From SAR116 cluster bacterium AG-447-A06 (lineage in GTDB: Bacteria > Pseudomonadota > Alphaproteobacteria > Puniceispirillales > Puniceispirillaceae), in assembly GCA_003212345.1 (NCBI GenBank), contig QCPZ01000003.1, positions 62,001-126,000 on the forward strand: a stretch of 64,000 nucleotides of DNA, in the 5' to 3' direction. The position numbers and the translations under genes were made by a program. The notes under the pieces are model-generated. The model saw only the letters and a program-made list of their open reading frames with translations, made no database searches and was not told the origin of the DNA. Shown here one piece after another: positions 20,018 to 28,955 of the stretch. Numbering within the stretch: the first letter of the stretch is position 1; every line of letters begins with the position of its first letter.

Positions 20018-20100
20018 CCAAAGCTAATTTAGTCTTCTGGCAAGGGTGCAGAAATGACGATTGTCTGGAAAGTGAGAGCGCTGAAAAAGAGGCGTCTCAT

Positions 20101-21039
20101 TCAATATGAAACGTCATCAACGAGTTTTCGCGTATCGTTAAGTGTTTTCCTAACAGCGCTTTCTAAAGCTTCGACAAAAGCCAATGCCGCCCGTGACAAG
20201 GGTCGCCGCTTTGGCGTGATGATTGAAAAATGATAGGGGATTTTTGGAGAAAATCTCCGAAACTCGAGAGACCTGTTGTCTCTCCACATTTTACGGTGAA
20301 TCCAAGCTGTTAGCGGGCTAAAGACGCTAAACGCAACACCTGATGAAATAATTTCATACTGTGCGGCTCCATTCTGCATTTGAAATTTCGGGTCAAAACT
20401 AACGCCAGCACTATCAAATGCCATTTTCAGCGCCTTGGTAATATGATGCTCAGGAAGAAAACTTGCACATGATCGTCCTGCGAGATCATGAGGTTCAATA
20501 ACAGATTTTCTCAATAAAGGATCTCCTGACGGTAAAGCGCAAACGCAATCAACATCGAACCGCCGGCATTTGATTAAATCAGTGTCTTCCCCGCGCTCCG
20601 CAAGGCCAATATCGAATCGCTGCGCCTCTATACTTGAAATTACTTCAGGTGATTTTTGAACCGCAACCTGAAATCCGGCTTTTGGATGGTTTTTGGAAAA
20701 TTTGGCGATTACACCCGGTAAGAAATGTTCGGAGAGAACCGGCATTGAACTCACGGTTATTTTTGTTGGGCTTGCTTCGACACCGGCTTGCAATAGCTGA
20801 TGCAGTTCGTCAACCTGTTCCAAAATTTCGGTGGCTTTTTCAAGAAGAAAAAATGTTTCTGGCATTGGCATCAATCGGCCTTTCTCGCGCTTAAATATCG
20901 GATAATTCAGATTTTTTTCTAGTTCTTTGACCGTTGCGCTTAGGGCTGGCTGGGTGCGTCCTAATTCACGGGCGGCTGCCGAAATAGATCCGCTTTTCAT
21001 GATCTCGCGGATAACTGTCATTTGCCACAAGCTAATCAT
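20101..21039 (-). CDS. LysR family transcriptional regulator
   Basis: 312-residue activator/repressor with an N-terminal winged HTH (residues about 1-60: SISAAARELGRTQPALSATVKELEKNL) and a periplasmic-binding-like effector domain. GAGGCAGGGT precedes ATG 21039. It is divergent from the TAXI/TRAP-flavoprotein operon across a 320-base gap that contains a T-N11-A palindrome, so by the usual LysR arrangement it likely controls that operon and responds to its substrate. No special residue lets the ligand be named. Confidence 0.9.
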   Translation of the reverse strand: MISLWQMTVIREIMKSGSISAAARELGRTQPALSATVKELEKNLNYPIFKREKGRLMPMPETFFLLEKATEILEQVDELHQLLQAGVEASPTKITVSSMPVLSEHFLPGVIAKFSKNHPKAGFQVAVQKSPEVISSIEAQRFDIGLAERGEDTDLIKCRRFDVDCVCALPSGDPLLRKSVIEPHDLAGRSCASFLPEHHITKALKMAFDSAGVSFDPKFQMQNGAAQYEIISSGVAFSVFSPLTAWIHRKMWRDNRSLEFRRFSPKIPYHFSIITPKRRPLSRAALAFVEALESAVRKTLNDTRKLVDDVSY

Positions 21040-21350
21040 ACCCTGCCTCGAATGGTTCTCTTTCGTCTTTATGATTAGACATAGAGGTAGCCCATAAATT
21101 TTATTTATGGAATCAGAATAATTTATAATTTGTATTAATGGAAGCTAAAGCGCTAAATTTTAGTCAGGGTGAAATGTTTAGAGTTAACCCGTCGATTGGC
21201 AAATGGGGGATTGGCTGATCTATGGTGACACTGCGTTGGTGTCATTGTGGCTTCAGACATTCGTTCCTTCATTTGTTTGGCGAAGCGTTTGGCGAAGAAA
21301 ATGCCGGTAGGTAATTAGTCGCGACTGCTTCACTAATTAATAAAACTGAA
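21040..21350. other. Divergent regulatory gap between lysR and TAXI operon
   Basis: No coding frame is convincing here. The gap holds an AT-rich stretch next to the LysR gene with a palindrome at 21092-21110, and the promoter region of the TAXI operon nearer to 21350. Confidence 0.6.
21092..21110. promoter_or_regulatory. Candidate LysR operator
   Basis: Perfect seven-base inverted repeat CCATAAA / TTTATGG around a five-base centre. It contains the T-N11-A pattern expected of LysR-type boxes, 53 bases upstream of the divergent LysR gene. Binding is inferred from pattern and position. Confidence 0.45.
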
Positions 21351-21362
21351 GTGGAGGAACCC

Positions 21363-22358
21363 ATGAAATACTTAAGCAAGCTATTCGCAACAGCTTTGGT
21401 TTCATTGCTTGCGATGGGCGGCGTAGCTCAAGCGCAAGATATGAAATTTTTTAGGATTGGTACTGGTGGAGCCGGTGGCACATATTTTCCAATTGGTGGC
21501 CTGATTGCAAATGCAATTTCCAGCCCACCGGGCGCGCGTTCTTGTGAAAAGGGCGGAACCTGTGGTGTGCCTGGATTGGTTGCTATCGCTGTTTCAACAA
21601 ATGCATCTGTGTTTAACATGAACGCCGTGCAGGCAGGCAACCTTGAAGCTGGCCTTGCTGGTGCTCAAAGCGTGACACAAGGTTATGAAGGCACGGGAAA
21701 ATTCAAAGGCGACAAGAAAGATAAAGTCCGGATCATTGCCAATCTCTATCCAGAAGACATGCACCTTGTGCTGCCAAAAGGCGGTAAGCTCAATAGTCTT
21801 AAAGACCTCGAGGGTAAAAGAGTTGGTGTTGCGTCAGCCGGTTCAGGAACTCAGGTTTCTGTGAAAATGATCCTTAAACATTACGGTATTTCAGTAAAAG
21901 AGAATGAATTGGGATTAAAGCAGAGCGCACAGCGTCTCGCTGACGGCCAACTCGATGCTTTTTTCTATGCCGGTGGTACACCGTTTGCTGCTCTCATTCA
22001 GTTGGGATCAACCAAAGGATTTGAGTTATACAATTTCTCAGCCTCAGAACGCAAAGAAATTAACAAAATCATTCCTTACTATGTTGAGTCAAAGATTCCT
22101 GCCGGAACTTATGAGACAATTGGCTATGATGTTGCAACAGTCGCGGTCAACGGTCAGCTCGTGACATCAATTGACCAGCCAGAAGATCTAATCTACGGAA
22201 TCACCAAGGCTTTATGGAGCAAGAAGACCCGTGGTTTGCTCGATAAAGGCCACTCAAAAGGTAAGGCGATCCAATTGGAAACAGCTCTCAAGGGTGTTTT
22301 GATTCCGGTTCATCCAGGTGCTGCTAAATTCTACAAAGAAAAAGGACTAATGAAATAA
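21363..22358 (+). CDS. TAXI family TRAP transporter solute-binding protein
   Basis: Periplasmic receptor of a TRAP-T system, 331 residues. Seen: signal peptide with hydrophobic core ATALVSLLAMGGVAQAQ, then FRIGTGGAGGTYFPIGG, the classic TAXI opening that binds the ligand, and LKDLEGKRVGVASAGSGT. The start is ATG 21363, six bases after GGAGG; a GTG at 21351 in frame overlaps that site and is rejected. An odd internal insert, SSPPGARSCEKGGTCGV, has two cysteines that could form a disulphide. It heads the operon with the fused permease; TAXI ligands include glutamate and other small acids, but this one is unknown. Confidence 0.92.
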   Translation: MKYLSKLFATALVSLLAMGGVAQAQDMKFFRIGTGGAGGTYFPIGGLIANAISSPPGARSCEKGGTCGVPGLVAIAVSTNASVFNMNAVQAGNLEAGLAGAQSVTQGYEGTGKFKGDKKDKVRIIANLYPEDMHLVLPKGGKLNSLKDLEGKRVGVASAGSGTQVSVKMILKHYGISVKENELGLKQSAQRLADGQLDAFFYAGGTPFAALIQLGSTKGFELYNFSASERKEINKIIPYYVESKIPAGTYETIGYDVATVAVNGQLVTSIDQPEDLIYGITKALWSKKTRGLLDKGHSKGKAIQLETALKGVLIPVHPGAAKFYKEKGLMK

Positions 22359-22374
22359 TTAACCCTCATTAGCG

Positions 22375-22418
22375 AGTTGCAGAGGCGTTTCTACGAATGC
22401 CTCTGCAACTATTTTTTT
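22375..22418 (+). terminator. Hairpin plus T run after the TAXI receptor gene
   Basis: Perfect 12-bp stem AGTTGCAGAGGC with a 12-base loop, followed by A and seven T. This is a textbook intrinsic terminator in form, yet the permease gene follows in the same direction, so partial read-through is likely. Confidence 0.85.
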
Positions 22419-22461
22419 GATCATTTTAAGCGCTTAAATGCGTATGAATGAGGACACGGTA

Positions 22462-24555
22462 ATGGCTGAACTCGACATTAAGAAAGCTGAAGAGTTAGAG
22501 GAAAAATATGACTCCGGGCTTCAAACTCGTGTCATTGGACCTTACCTCGTAAAATTTTCGTTTTATTTTTCTATCATTTTTGCCGCATATCATTATGTCA
22601 CCGCAGGCATAGGTGTACCTATTGATTATTGGCACATGGGCTCGCACATGGCTGGGGTCATGATTTTAGTGTTTATTGGATTTCCGGCTTTTCGAGGCAG
22701 ACACAGTAATAAAATGCGACCAAATAGTTGGTGGATTTACGGAAATGTACCAATCTGGGACTGGCTTTTTATTGTCGCGGGCGTCGCGTCTGCTTATTAT
22801 GTTGGCGTCACCTGGTATGAGATTGATTTCGAGTTTCTGGGTGGGCGGTTTCAACTGCCTGATCAGGTGATGCGTCAAGGTAATCCTGCAACAATTGATG
22901 TTGTTTTTGGCACTATACTCGTAGTTGTGTTGCTTGAAGCCGTTCGTCGTACCCTTGGCATTATTGTGCCGATCATTATTTGTATTTTTACAGTCTACGC
23001 CGTATTTGGCATGTATATGCCGTTTCAAATTTTAAAGCATCCCGGCGTAAGCTGGGATTTGTTTATCAATAGTATGTATTTCCCTGAAGAAGGAATTTTT
23101 GGGGTAACGCTGTGGATCGTTTCAACCGTGGTGTTTCATTTTGTGCTGTTTGGTATTCTTGCCCAACGAATGGGCTTAGGACAATTCTTTGTTGATGTTG
23201 CGACTGTTGCTGCGGGGCGCTATACCGGTGGCCTTGCTAAGGTCAGCGTGGTGTCATCGGCCTTTTTTGGAACAATCTCAGGATCATCAATTGCTAATAC
23301 CGTTTCTACGGGGTCTTTGACAATTCCAAACATGAAGCGGATGGGGTATCCCGGTCATTTGGCAGGTGGTGTCGAAGCGGCATCAAGCGCCGGTGGACAG
23401 ATCACCCCACCAATCATGGGTGCTGCTGCGTTTGTCATGGCTGAATTTCTCGAGCTTCCATACACTACCATCATTCTAGCCGCATTGGTTCCGGCCGCCA
23501 TGCATTATGTTGGCGTGATATCAATTGTCCATTTCAAAGCAAAACGCCTCGGTCTGAAAGGTATGCCGGACTCGGAAATCCCAAAACTTTGGGATGTAAT
23601 CAGACGGGGATGGCCAACAGCTATCCCACTCGCGGTGCTAATCTATGTTTTATTTAGCGGTTACTCGCCCCACATGGCAGCCTTCTGGGGGATCACTACT
23701 GCATTGGTTGTTGGCTTTTTGAACCCAATGCACCGTATTGGTATCAACGATATTATGGAAGGCTGTGTAACCGGTGTGAAATACGCACTTGCGGTTGGCG
23801 CGGTCTGTTCTGCCATTGGTATTGTTGTTGGAGTTGTAAACACAACTGGCCTTGGATTTCGGCTGGGTTTTATGGTTACTGAAGTGGCAGTTAATTTTGG
23901 TGAGGCGACGCTGCCATTGATCGCCTGGTTTCCACTGGCAGATTTTGATTTGCAAGATCTAACCTTATTCATCTCGCTGATTATGATTGCGGTTACCTGT
24001 ATTTTTATGGGTGCTGGATTGCCAACCACAGCGCTTTATATCATGTTGGCGACAGTAGCACAGCCGGCGCTTGGCAACCTCGGTGTTCCACCACTCGCAT
24101 CACATTTGTTTGTGCTTTACTATGGTGTTATCTCAGAAATTACTCCGCCGGTGTGTGCGTCTGCATACGCGGCTGCTGGCATTGCTGGGTCAAACCCATT
24201 TAAGACAGGCCTATCAGCGTTTTCTCTCGGCATTGGTAAACTTTTGGTGCCGATGGTATTTGTCTATTCACCAGCTATGTTAATCGTTCTTGATGATTAT
24301 TTCACCTGGGCTGAATTTATTCAAACTGCAGCTACATGTGCACTTGGGGTGTTTTTGTTGTCCGCTTCAGTTGCAGGGTACTTCCTTGCGTTTATGAATG
24401 GCCCAAGCCGTGTCATGTTTGCTCTTGCGGGGTTACTTCTGGTATCTCCCAGCACTACTGCAATACTTTATGCATTGCTGTTGGCTTCGCCTGTCTTGGC
24501 ACATCAAATTTATGAGCGGTATTTTAATAAAGGTCACCTGACGAAGGAGACTTGA
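22462..24555 (+). CDS. Fused TRAP transporter permease (TAXI type)
   Basis: Integral membrane protein of about 697 residues combining the small (DctQ-like) and large (DctM-like) TRAP subunits. Seen: helices after residue 40, then the DctM domain with VSVVSSAFFGTISGSSIANTVSTGS, the VEAASSAGGQITPPIMGAAAF motif and GAGLPTTALYIM near the second half, all typical of the 4TM/12TM fusion. The start at 22462 has GAGGAC seven bases upstream; ATGs at 22438 and 22444 lack one. It works with the upstream receptor, driven by a sodium or proton gradient. Overlaps the cupin gene by one base. Confidence 0.93.
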   Translation: MAELDIKKAEELEEKYDSGLQTRVIGPYLVKFSFYFSIIFAAYHYVTAGIGVPIDYWHMGSHMAGVMILVFIGFPAFRGRHSNKMRPNSWWIYGNVPIWDWLFIVAGVASAYYVGVTWYEIDFEFLGGRFQLPDQVMRQGNPATIDVVFGTILVVVLLEAVRRTLGIIVPIIICIFTVYAVFGMYMPFQILKHPGVSWDLFINSMYFPEEGIFGVTLWIVSTVVFHFVLFGILAQRMGLGQFFVDVATVAAGRYTGGLAKVSVVSSAFFGTISGSSIANTVSTGSLTIPNMKRMGYPGHLAGGVEAASSAGGQITPPIMGAAAFVMAEFLELPYTTIILAALVPAAMHYVGVISIVHFKAKRLGLKGMPDSEIPKLWDVIRRGWPTAIPLAVLIYVLFSGYSPHMAAFWGITTALVVGFLNPMHRIGINDIMEGCVTGVKYALAVGAVCSAIGIVVGVVNTTGLGFRLGFMVTEVAVNFGEATLPLIAWFPLADFDLQDLTLFISLIMIAVTCIFMGAGLPTTALYIMLATVAQPALGNLGVPPLASHLFVLYYGVISEITPPVCASAYAAAGIAGSNPFKTGLSAFSLGIGKLLVPMVFVYSPAMLIVLDDYFTWAEFIQTAATCALGVFLLSASVAGYFLAFMNGPSRVMFALAGLLLVSPSTTAILYALLLASPVLAHQIYERYFNKGHLTKET

Positions 24556-24908
24556 TGCAACCAGTTTCACGCAGCACTCAAACAGCTTATAAATGGGGTG
24601 AGGGTGGCGTTGGATGGCCCCTTGTTGATACTCATGGACTATTGGTTGTTGAAGAAACTATGGCGCCTGGCTGTAGTGAAAAGCGCCACCATCACAATAA
24701 AGCTACTCAATGTTTTTACATCCTTGAGGGCACTGCGTTGATGAAAATTGATGGCCAAAATATAGTTCTTGTCCAAGGTATGGCCTTGCAGATACAACCG
24801 GAAACTGACCATGCCATTGCCAATGAGAGCTCCAAGGAAATCCGGTTTTTGGTGATTTCAGCGCCATCAACGCGGTCTGACCGACATGAAATTGGGGTGA
24901 AAAAATGA
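24555..24908 (+). CDS. Cupin domain protein
   Basis: Small single-domain beta-barrel of 117 residues. Seen: motif 1 KRHHHNKATQCFYILEG near residues 37-53 with three His and a downstream Glu, and motif 2 around QIQPETDHAIANES near 80-92 with a His, enough to bind one metal ion. Start ATG 24555 shares a base with the permease stop (TGATG), after GAAGGAGA. It ends in an ATGA overlap with the first flavoprotein gene. Role may be a metal-dependent isomerase, dioxygenase or sensor of the pathway substrate; not determinable. Confidence 0.85.
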   Translation: MQPVSRSTQTAYKWGEGGVGWPLVDTHGLLVVEETMAPGCSEKRHHHNKATQCFYILEGTALMKIDGQNIVLVQGMALQIQPETDHAIANESSKEIRFLVISAPSTRSDRHEIGVKK

Positions 24909-26161
24909 TTCAGCCAAAACCCACAATTGATGTTGCTGTTGTTGGTGCAGGGATCATTGGTGTTTGCATGGCACTCGAACTTGCTGAACGTGGCCTGAAG
25001 GTCACTATCTTTGACCCAGCACCTGTTTGCAGCAAGACCAGCTATGGTAATGCTGGTGTTATTTCGCCTTGGACATGTGTTCCGCAATCAATGCCGGGCT
25101 TGTGGAAGCAGGTCCCGGGTTGGTTGATTGACCCGGATGGGCCGGTTTCAATTCGTCCAAGCTATATGCCAAAACTGTTGCCATGGGTGCTACGGTTCAT
25201 TGCGGCGGGCCGCTCACAACGCATTGACCCCGTTGCAGATGCTATGTTTCGTCTAAGTAAAGGCAGTGTTGCTGCCTATAAAAAGCGGCTCGATGGAACG
25301 GGTAAGGAAAACCTCGTTCGTGACTCCATGTATGTCCATGTGTACCGGAGTTCAAAATCAGCATCACTAGACCATTTGGGATGGCAGTTGCGACAAGCAC
25401 GCCAAGTGCCAATCGAGCTAATTGACAAGGCGGCTTTGAGGGAAATTGAACCCGAAATTGCCGATCAATATCAGGCTGCCATACTTATCAAACAGCAGGG
25501 ACGAGCAAGTGACCCCGCTGGCATCGGCATTGCATTGGCTGAAAAAGCTTTGGCTAAAGGGGCCAGTCATCTTCAAACGATGGTGCAGGAGATTAACCCC
25601 GATCAGGGAGAGGGCTGCCGATTGGTGACGGATCAGGGTGACTATAGGGCCGAAAAAATTGTTCTGGCGGCAGGAGTTTGGTCGTGTCAGTTGTTGAAAA
25701 GATTTGGCATTAAGCTGCCGCTTGAAGCTGAACGTGGATATCATCTGGTGCTGCGCAATCCGGGCGTTACCATCAATAATTCAGTTATGGATGCCGAGCA
25801 GAAATATGTAGCTAGTTTGATGAAAGCGGGCGTCAGGGTTGCGGGCACGGCTGAGTTTGCTGGTATTGATGCGGCCCCAAATTATGTTCGCGCTCATCGG
25901 TTTGCACAGCAGGCCAAGAAGCTTTTTCCTAGGTTAAACATCACTAATCCGGAGGAGTGGATGGGGGCACGTCCCAGTTTTCCTGATAGCCTCCCTTGCC
26001 TCGGTGAAATTCCCGGTTTGAAGAATATTGTTGCTGCTTTTGGGCATTCCCATTACGGGCTTGGCATGGGGCCTGGTACCAGTGAGGTTATAGCCGATTA
26101 TATCACGAGGGCTGCTCACTGTGAGAGTTTACTGCCATATAGTATTGAACGATTCCAATGA
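24905..26161 (+). CDS. FAD-dependent D-amino acid dehydrogenase-like oxidoreductase
   Basis: DAO/DadA-family flavoprotein, 418 residues. Seen: dinucleotide-binding VAVVGAGIIGVCMALELAERG near residue 11, an acidic FDP after strand two, SYGNAGVISPW typical of DadA, and the C-terminal FAD segment FGHSHYGLGMGPGTSEVIADYI. DadA relatives oxidise D-amino acids or secondary amines at the membrane, passing electrons to the respiratory chain. It begins in an ATGA overlap with the cupin and ends in another with the next flavoprotein. One of three DAO-fold proteins in this operon. Confidence 0.88.
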   Translation: MIQPKPTIDVAVVGAGIIGVCMALELAERGLKVTIFDPAPVCSKTSYGNAGVISPWTCVPQSMPGLWKQVPGWLIDPDGPVSIRPSYMPKLLPWVLRFIAAGRSQRIDPVADAMFRLSKGSVAAYKKRLDGTGKENLVRDSMYVHVYRSSKSASLDHLGWQLRQARQVPIELIDKAALREIEPEIADQYQAAILIKQQGRASDPAGIGIALAEKALAKGASHLQTMVQEINPDQGEGCRLVTDQGDYRAEKIVLAAGVWSCQLLKRFGIKLPLEAERGYHLVLRNPGVTINNSVMDAEQKYVASLMKAGVRVAGTAEFAGIDAAPNYVRAHRFAQQAKKLFPRLNITNPEEWMGARPSFPDSLPCLGEIPGLKNIVAAFGHSHYGLGMGPGTSEVIADYITRAAHCESLLPYSIERFQ

Positions 26162-27273
26162 CCCAGTCAGCAAAGTCAAATTTTGATGCCATTATTGCCG
26201 GCGGGGGGTTGATCGGTCTTTCAATTGGTTATGGGTTGTCACGGCTTGGTTTGTCAGTCCTTTTGTTGGATGCGAAAGATACCGCCATTAGGGCGGCGCG
26301 TGGTAATTTTGGATTAGTATGGGTTCAGGGCAAAGGCGCCTATTTTCCTTCCTATGCTGATTGGACGATGCGATCGTCTGAACTGTGGCCAAATCTGGCT
26401 GATGAATTACAGGACATTGATGGACCCAAGTTGGGCTTGCATCAAAATGGTGGCCTTAGCATTTGTCTTAGTGAGGCTGAAATGCAACAGCGTTTCGATA
26501 AGCTTGAGCACCTTCGTGTGCATCAGAATGGCCGTTTTCATTTCGAGATGCTTGACCGTGCTGCTGTGAAGGAGATTATGCCGGGTATAGGGCCACGGGT
26601 TCTAGGAGCGGCGTATTGTGCGCATGATGGACATGTAAACCCACTTTATCTAATGCGTGCCCTTCAAACTGGATTAATCCGCAATGGCGGTGTTTGCCTC
26701 TCAAATTCGCCAGTGTCTGACATTCGTAAAAATGGCAGCGCCATTAATGTTTCTACCCCAAAGGATAATTTTGAATGCCAGCGGTTAGTTCTGGCAGCCG
26801 GTCTTGCCAATGCCGGACTCGCGCCGATGGTTGGTTTGGAGCAATCCGTAACACCGCAAAAGGGACAAATTGTTATTACCGAGAAACTAGACCAGCAACT
26901 GCCTCTACCCACATTACTTTTACGGCAAACTGACGAGGGCGGGTTGATGATCGGTGACAGCCACGAAGATTGTGGATTTGATACCAGCGTGTCCCCTAAC
27001 GTCGTTAGCGGCATTGCCGATCGGGCATTGGCTACCTTGCCAGCCCTCGCTGATGTTGGTGTTGTTCGTAGCTGGGCGGCACTTCGGGTTATGTCTAAAG
27101 ACGGTTACCCTATTTATGACCAGTCTGAAACAATGTCGGGGGCATTTGCGATATCATGCCATAGTGGCGTAACATTATCGGCCGCACATGCGTTTGACCT
27201 AGCAGGCTATATTGCAGAGGGTGAATTAGGGCAGGAGCTTGATGGATTTTCCCAGAGGCGATTTGATGTTTAG
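26158..27273 (+). CDS. DAO-family FAD-dependent oxidoreductase
   Basis: Flavoprotein of 371 residues. Seen: AIIAGGGLIGLSIGYGLSRLG near residue 11 for ADP binding, an acidic residue after strand two (LLLDA), GNFGLVWVQGKG where the FAD isoalloxazine region is expected, and a C-terminal CHSGVTLSAAHAFDLAGYI FAD motif. Resembles the catalytic subunit of multi-subunit amino acid dehydrogenases such as the HcnC/sarcosine-oxidase-beta type. Coupled to the DadA-like gene by ATGA and overlapping the ferredoxin-like gene by 32 bases. Confidence 0.86.
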   Translation: MTQSAKSNFDAIIAGGGLIGLSIGYGLSRLGLSVLLLDAKDTAIRAARGNFGLVWVQGKGAYFPSYADWTMRSSELWPNLADELQDIDGPKLGLHQNGGLSICLSEAEMQQRFDKLEHLRVHQNGRFHFEMLDRAAVKEIMPGIGPRVLGAAYCAHDGHVNPLYLMRALQTGLIRNGGVCLSNSPVSDIRKNGSAINVSTPKDNFECQRLVLAAGLANAGLAPMVGLEQSVTPQKGQIVITEKLDQQLPLPTLLLRQTDEGGLMIGDSHEDCGFDTSVSPNVVSGIADRALATLPALADVGVVRSWAALRVMSKDGYPIYDQSETMSGAFAISCHSGVTLSAAHAFDLAGYIAEGELGQELDGFSQRRFDV

Positions 27274-27568
27274 GCCTGTTATGACAAAGACTGGCAAGCC
27301 CGTTGAATTTCAGTTTGAGGATGAAATTATAACGGCCATTGATGGCGATAATGTTGCCGCCGCGCTGTTGAAGGCTGGCAAAATTCAATTTCGGACAGCC
27401 AAAAAACATGACACCCGCGGGCCTTATTGCATGATGGGTGTCTGTTTTGAGTGCCTTGTTGAAATTGATGGTAGGCCCAATCAACAAGCCTGCCAGGCTA
27501 TGATACGTGATGGTATGCAAATCCGGCGGCAGCAGGCCCCAGATTTGGATGGCGACTTCGAGGGATAG
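27242..27568 (+). CDS. HcnA-like [2Fe-2S] subunit
   Basis: Small 108-residue protein with a plant-type ferredoxin fold as in HcnA or sarcosine oxidase alpha N-terminus. Seen: the cluster motif GPYCMMGVCFECLVEIDG followed by QQACQAM, giving Cys-x4-Cys-x2-Cys and a distant Cys. Start ATG 27242 follows GCAGGAGC; an ATG at 27266 after GAGGCG is an alternative. It overlaps the preceding flavoprotein gene and is four bases before the HcnB-like gene. It should carry electrons between the flavin subunits. Confidence 0.88.
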   Translation: MDFPRGDLMFRPVMTKTGKPVEFQFEDEIITAIDGDNVAAALLKAGKIQFRTAKKHDTRGPYCMMGVCFECLVEIDGRPNQQACQAMIRDGMQIRRQQAPDLDGDFEG

Positions 27569-27572
27569 GCCG

Positions 27573-28955
27573 ATGACAGATCAACATTTCCAAGTCGCCA
27601 TCATTGGTGCTGGTCCCGCTGGTATGGCGGCCGCATGTACAACTACAAAAGCCGGCCTTCACACCATTGTTATTGACGATCAGAAAGATAGTGGGGGTCA
27701 GGTATATCGTAATCTGAAAGCTAATCATTCGTTGTCCCCGACCTATCTTGGCGATAGCTATTATGCTGGGACAAAGCTATCTAATGACTTTGCTGCATGT
27801 GGGGCAAATTATTTGACTGATTGCACGGTTTGGCAAATTACCAACAGTCATGAAATAGCCCTTGTTTCGTGCGGCAAAGCCGAATTAATTACTGCTGATT
27901 ATATTATCATTGCAACGGGGGCAATTGAACGAGCAATGCCGGTCAAAGGATGGACACTTCCTGGTGTGATGAGTGTTGGTGGAGCGCAGACATTGCTCAA
28001 GCAGGCAGCTCTTGGCGCTGATGAGGCCGTTTTTGTGGGGTCTGGCCCTCTGCTATATCTAACCGTTTGGCAGTATATCAACGCGGGCTTATCTGTTCGT
28101 GCCGTTCTTGATACCACTGGAAGATCTCAATGGCTGTCTGCGCTTCCGTTTGCGCCATTGGCGTTCCTGCAGCCTGATATGCTGGCAATGGGGCAGAAAT
28201 GGCTTCGTGAAATCCGCCAAAAAGTGGATGTAATCACAAATGTTGAGGGGGTTGAGATTGCCGGCCGGTCTCGGGTAGAAGGGCTGTCCTACACAACTTC
28301 ATCACGTGAAAGAATTGATTTGCCGGCAAAGTATGTGTTTTTGCATCAGGGCGTTATTCCTAATATTAATCTGTCAATGGCGACTGGCTTAGAACATCGC
28401 TGGGATCAAAAAGCGCACTACTGGACGCCCGTAACTGATGCAACCGGCAAATCATCGGACGAACAGATTTATATAGCGGGAGATGGTAACGGGGTTGGCG
28501 GTGCCAAGGCCGCGGCAATTACTGGGCGATTAAGCGCAAGTGCAATTGTGGCGCGGTATGGAAAACCAAGACTTATGGCACAGCTCTATTATAAATTACG
28601 TCATTTACATTTTCTGAGTATAAGGCCGTTTCTTGACCGCCTTTACCTACCAGAAGTCCGATTCCGAATTCCACAAAATGATGAAACAATTATCTGTCGG
28701 TGTGAGGCTGTTACCAAGGCGGATATCTCCGCTGCCCTTGGCAGTGGTGCGACAGGACCAAACCAGCTAAAGGCTTTTAGCCGCGCTGGTATGGGGCGTT
28801 GTCAGGGTCGCACTTGTGGGTTGATGGTCCAAGAAATGATCGCCGATCATACTGGCCAATCAATGGCAGCAATCGGCTATTACCGCTTACGCCCGCCGGT
28901 AAAGCCAATTACGTTGGCCGCACTTGCCAGCTTAGAGGGCACATGGCCACAGTAA
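27573..28955 (+). CDS. HcnB-like FAD/NAD(P) oxidoreductase with BFD-type cluster
   Basis: Electron-transfer subunit of 460 residues. Seen: FQVAIIGAGPAGMAAA near residue 6 (first nucleotide site), FVGSGPLLYL near 150 (second), GDGNGVGGAKAA near the second FAD contact, and a C-terminal cysteine set CRCEAV with GRCQGRTCG, as in the BFD-like [2Fe-2S] domain of HcnB, opine oxidase and hydroxyproline dehydrogenase subunits. The start at 27573 is chosen after GAGGGATAGG; a longer frame to 27507 overlaps the upstream gene. Forms a complex with the HcnA-like and a DAO-type subunit by family analogy. Confidence 0.88.
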   Translation: MTDQHFQVAIIGAGPAGMAAACTTTKAGLHTIVIDDQKDSGGQVYRNLKANHSLSPTYLGDSYYAGTKLSNDFAACGANYLTDCTVWQITNSHEIALVSCGKAELITADYIIIATGAIERAMPVKGWTLPGVMSVGGAQTLLKQAALGADEAVFVGSGPLLYLTVWQYINAGLSVRAVLDTTGRSQWLSALPFAPLAFLQPDMLAMGQKWLREIRQKVDVITNVEGVEIAGRSRVEGLSYTTSSRERIDLPAKYVFLHQGVIPNINLSMATGLEHRWDQKAHYWTPVTDATGKSSDEQIYIAGDGNGVGGAKAAAITGRLSASAIVARYGKPRLMAQLYYKLRHLHFLSIRPFLDRLYLPEVRFRIPQNDETIICRCEAVTKADISAALGSGATGPNQLKAFSRAGMGRCQGRTCGLMVQEMIADHTGQSMAAIGYYRLRPPVKPITLAALASLEGTWPQ

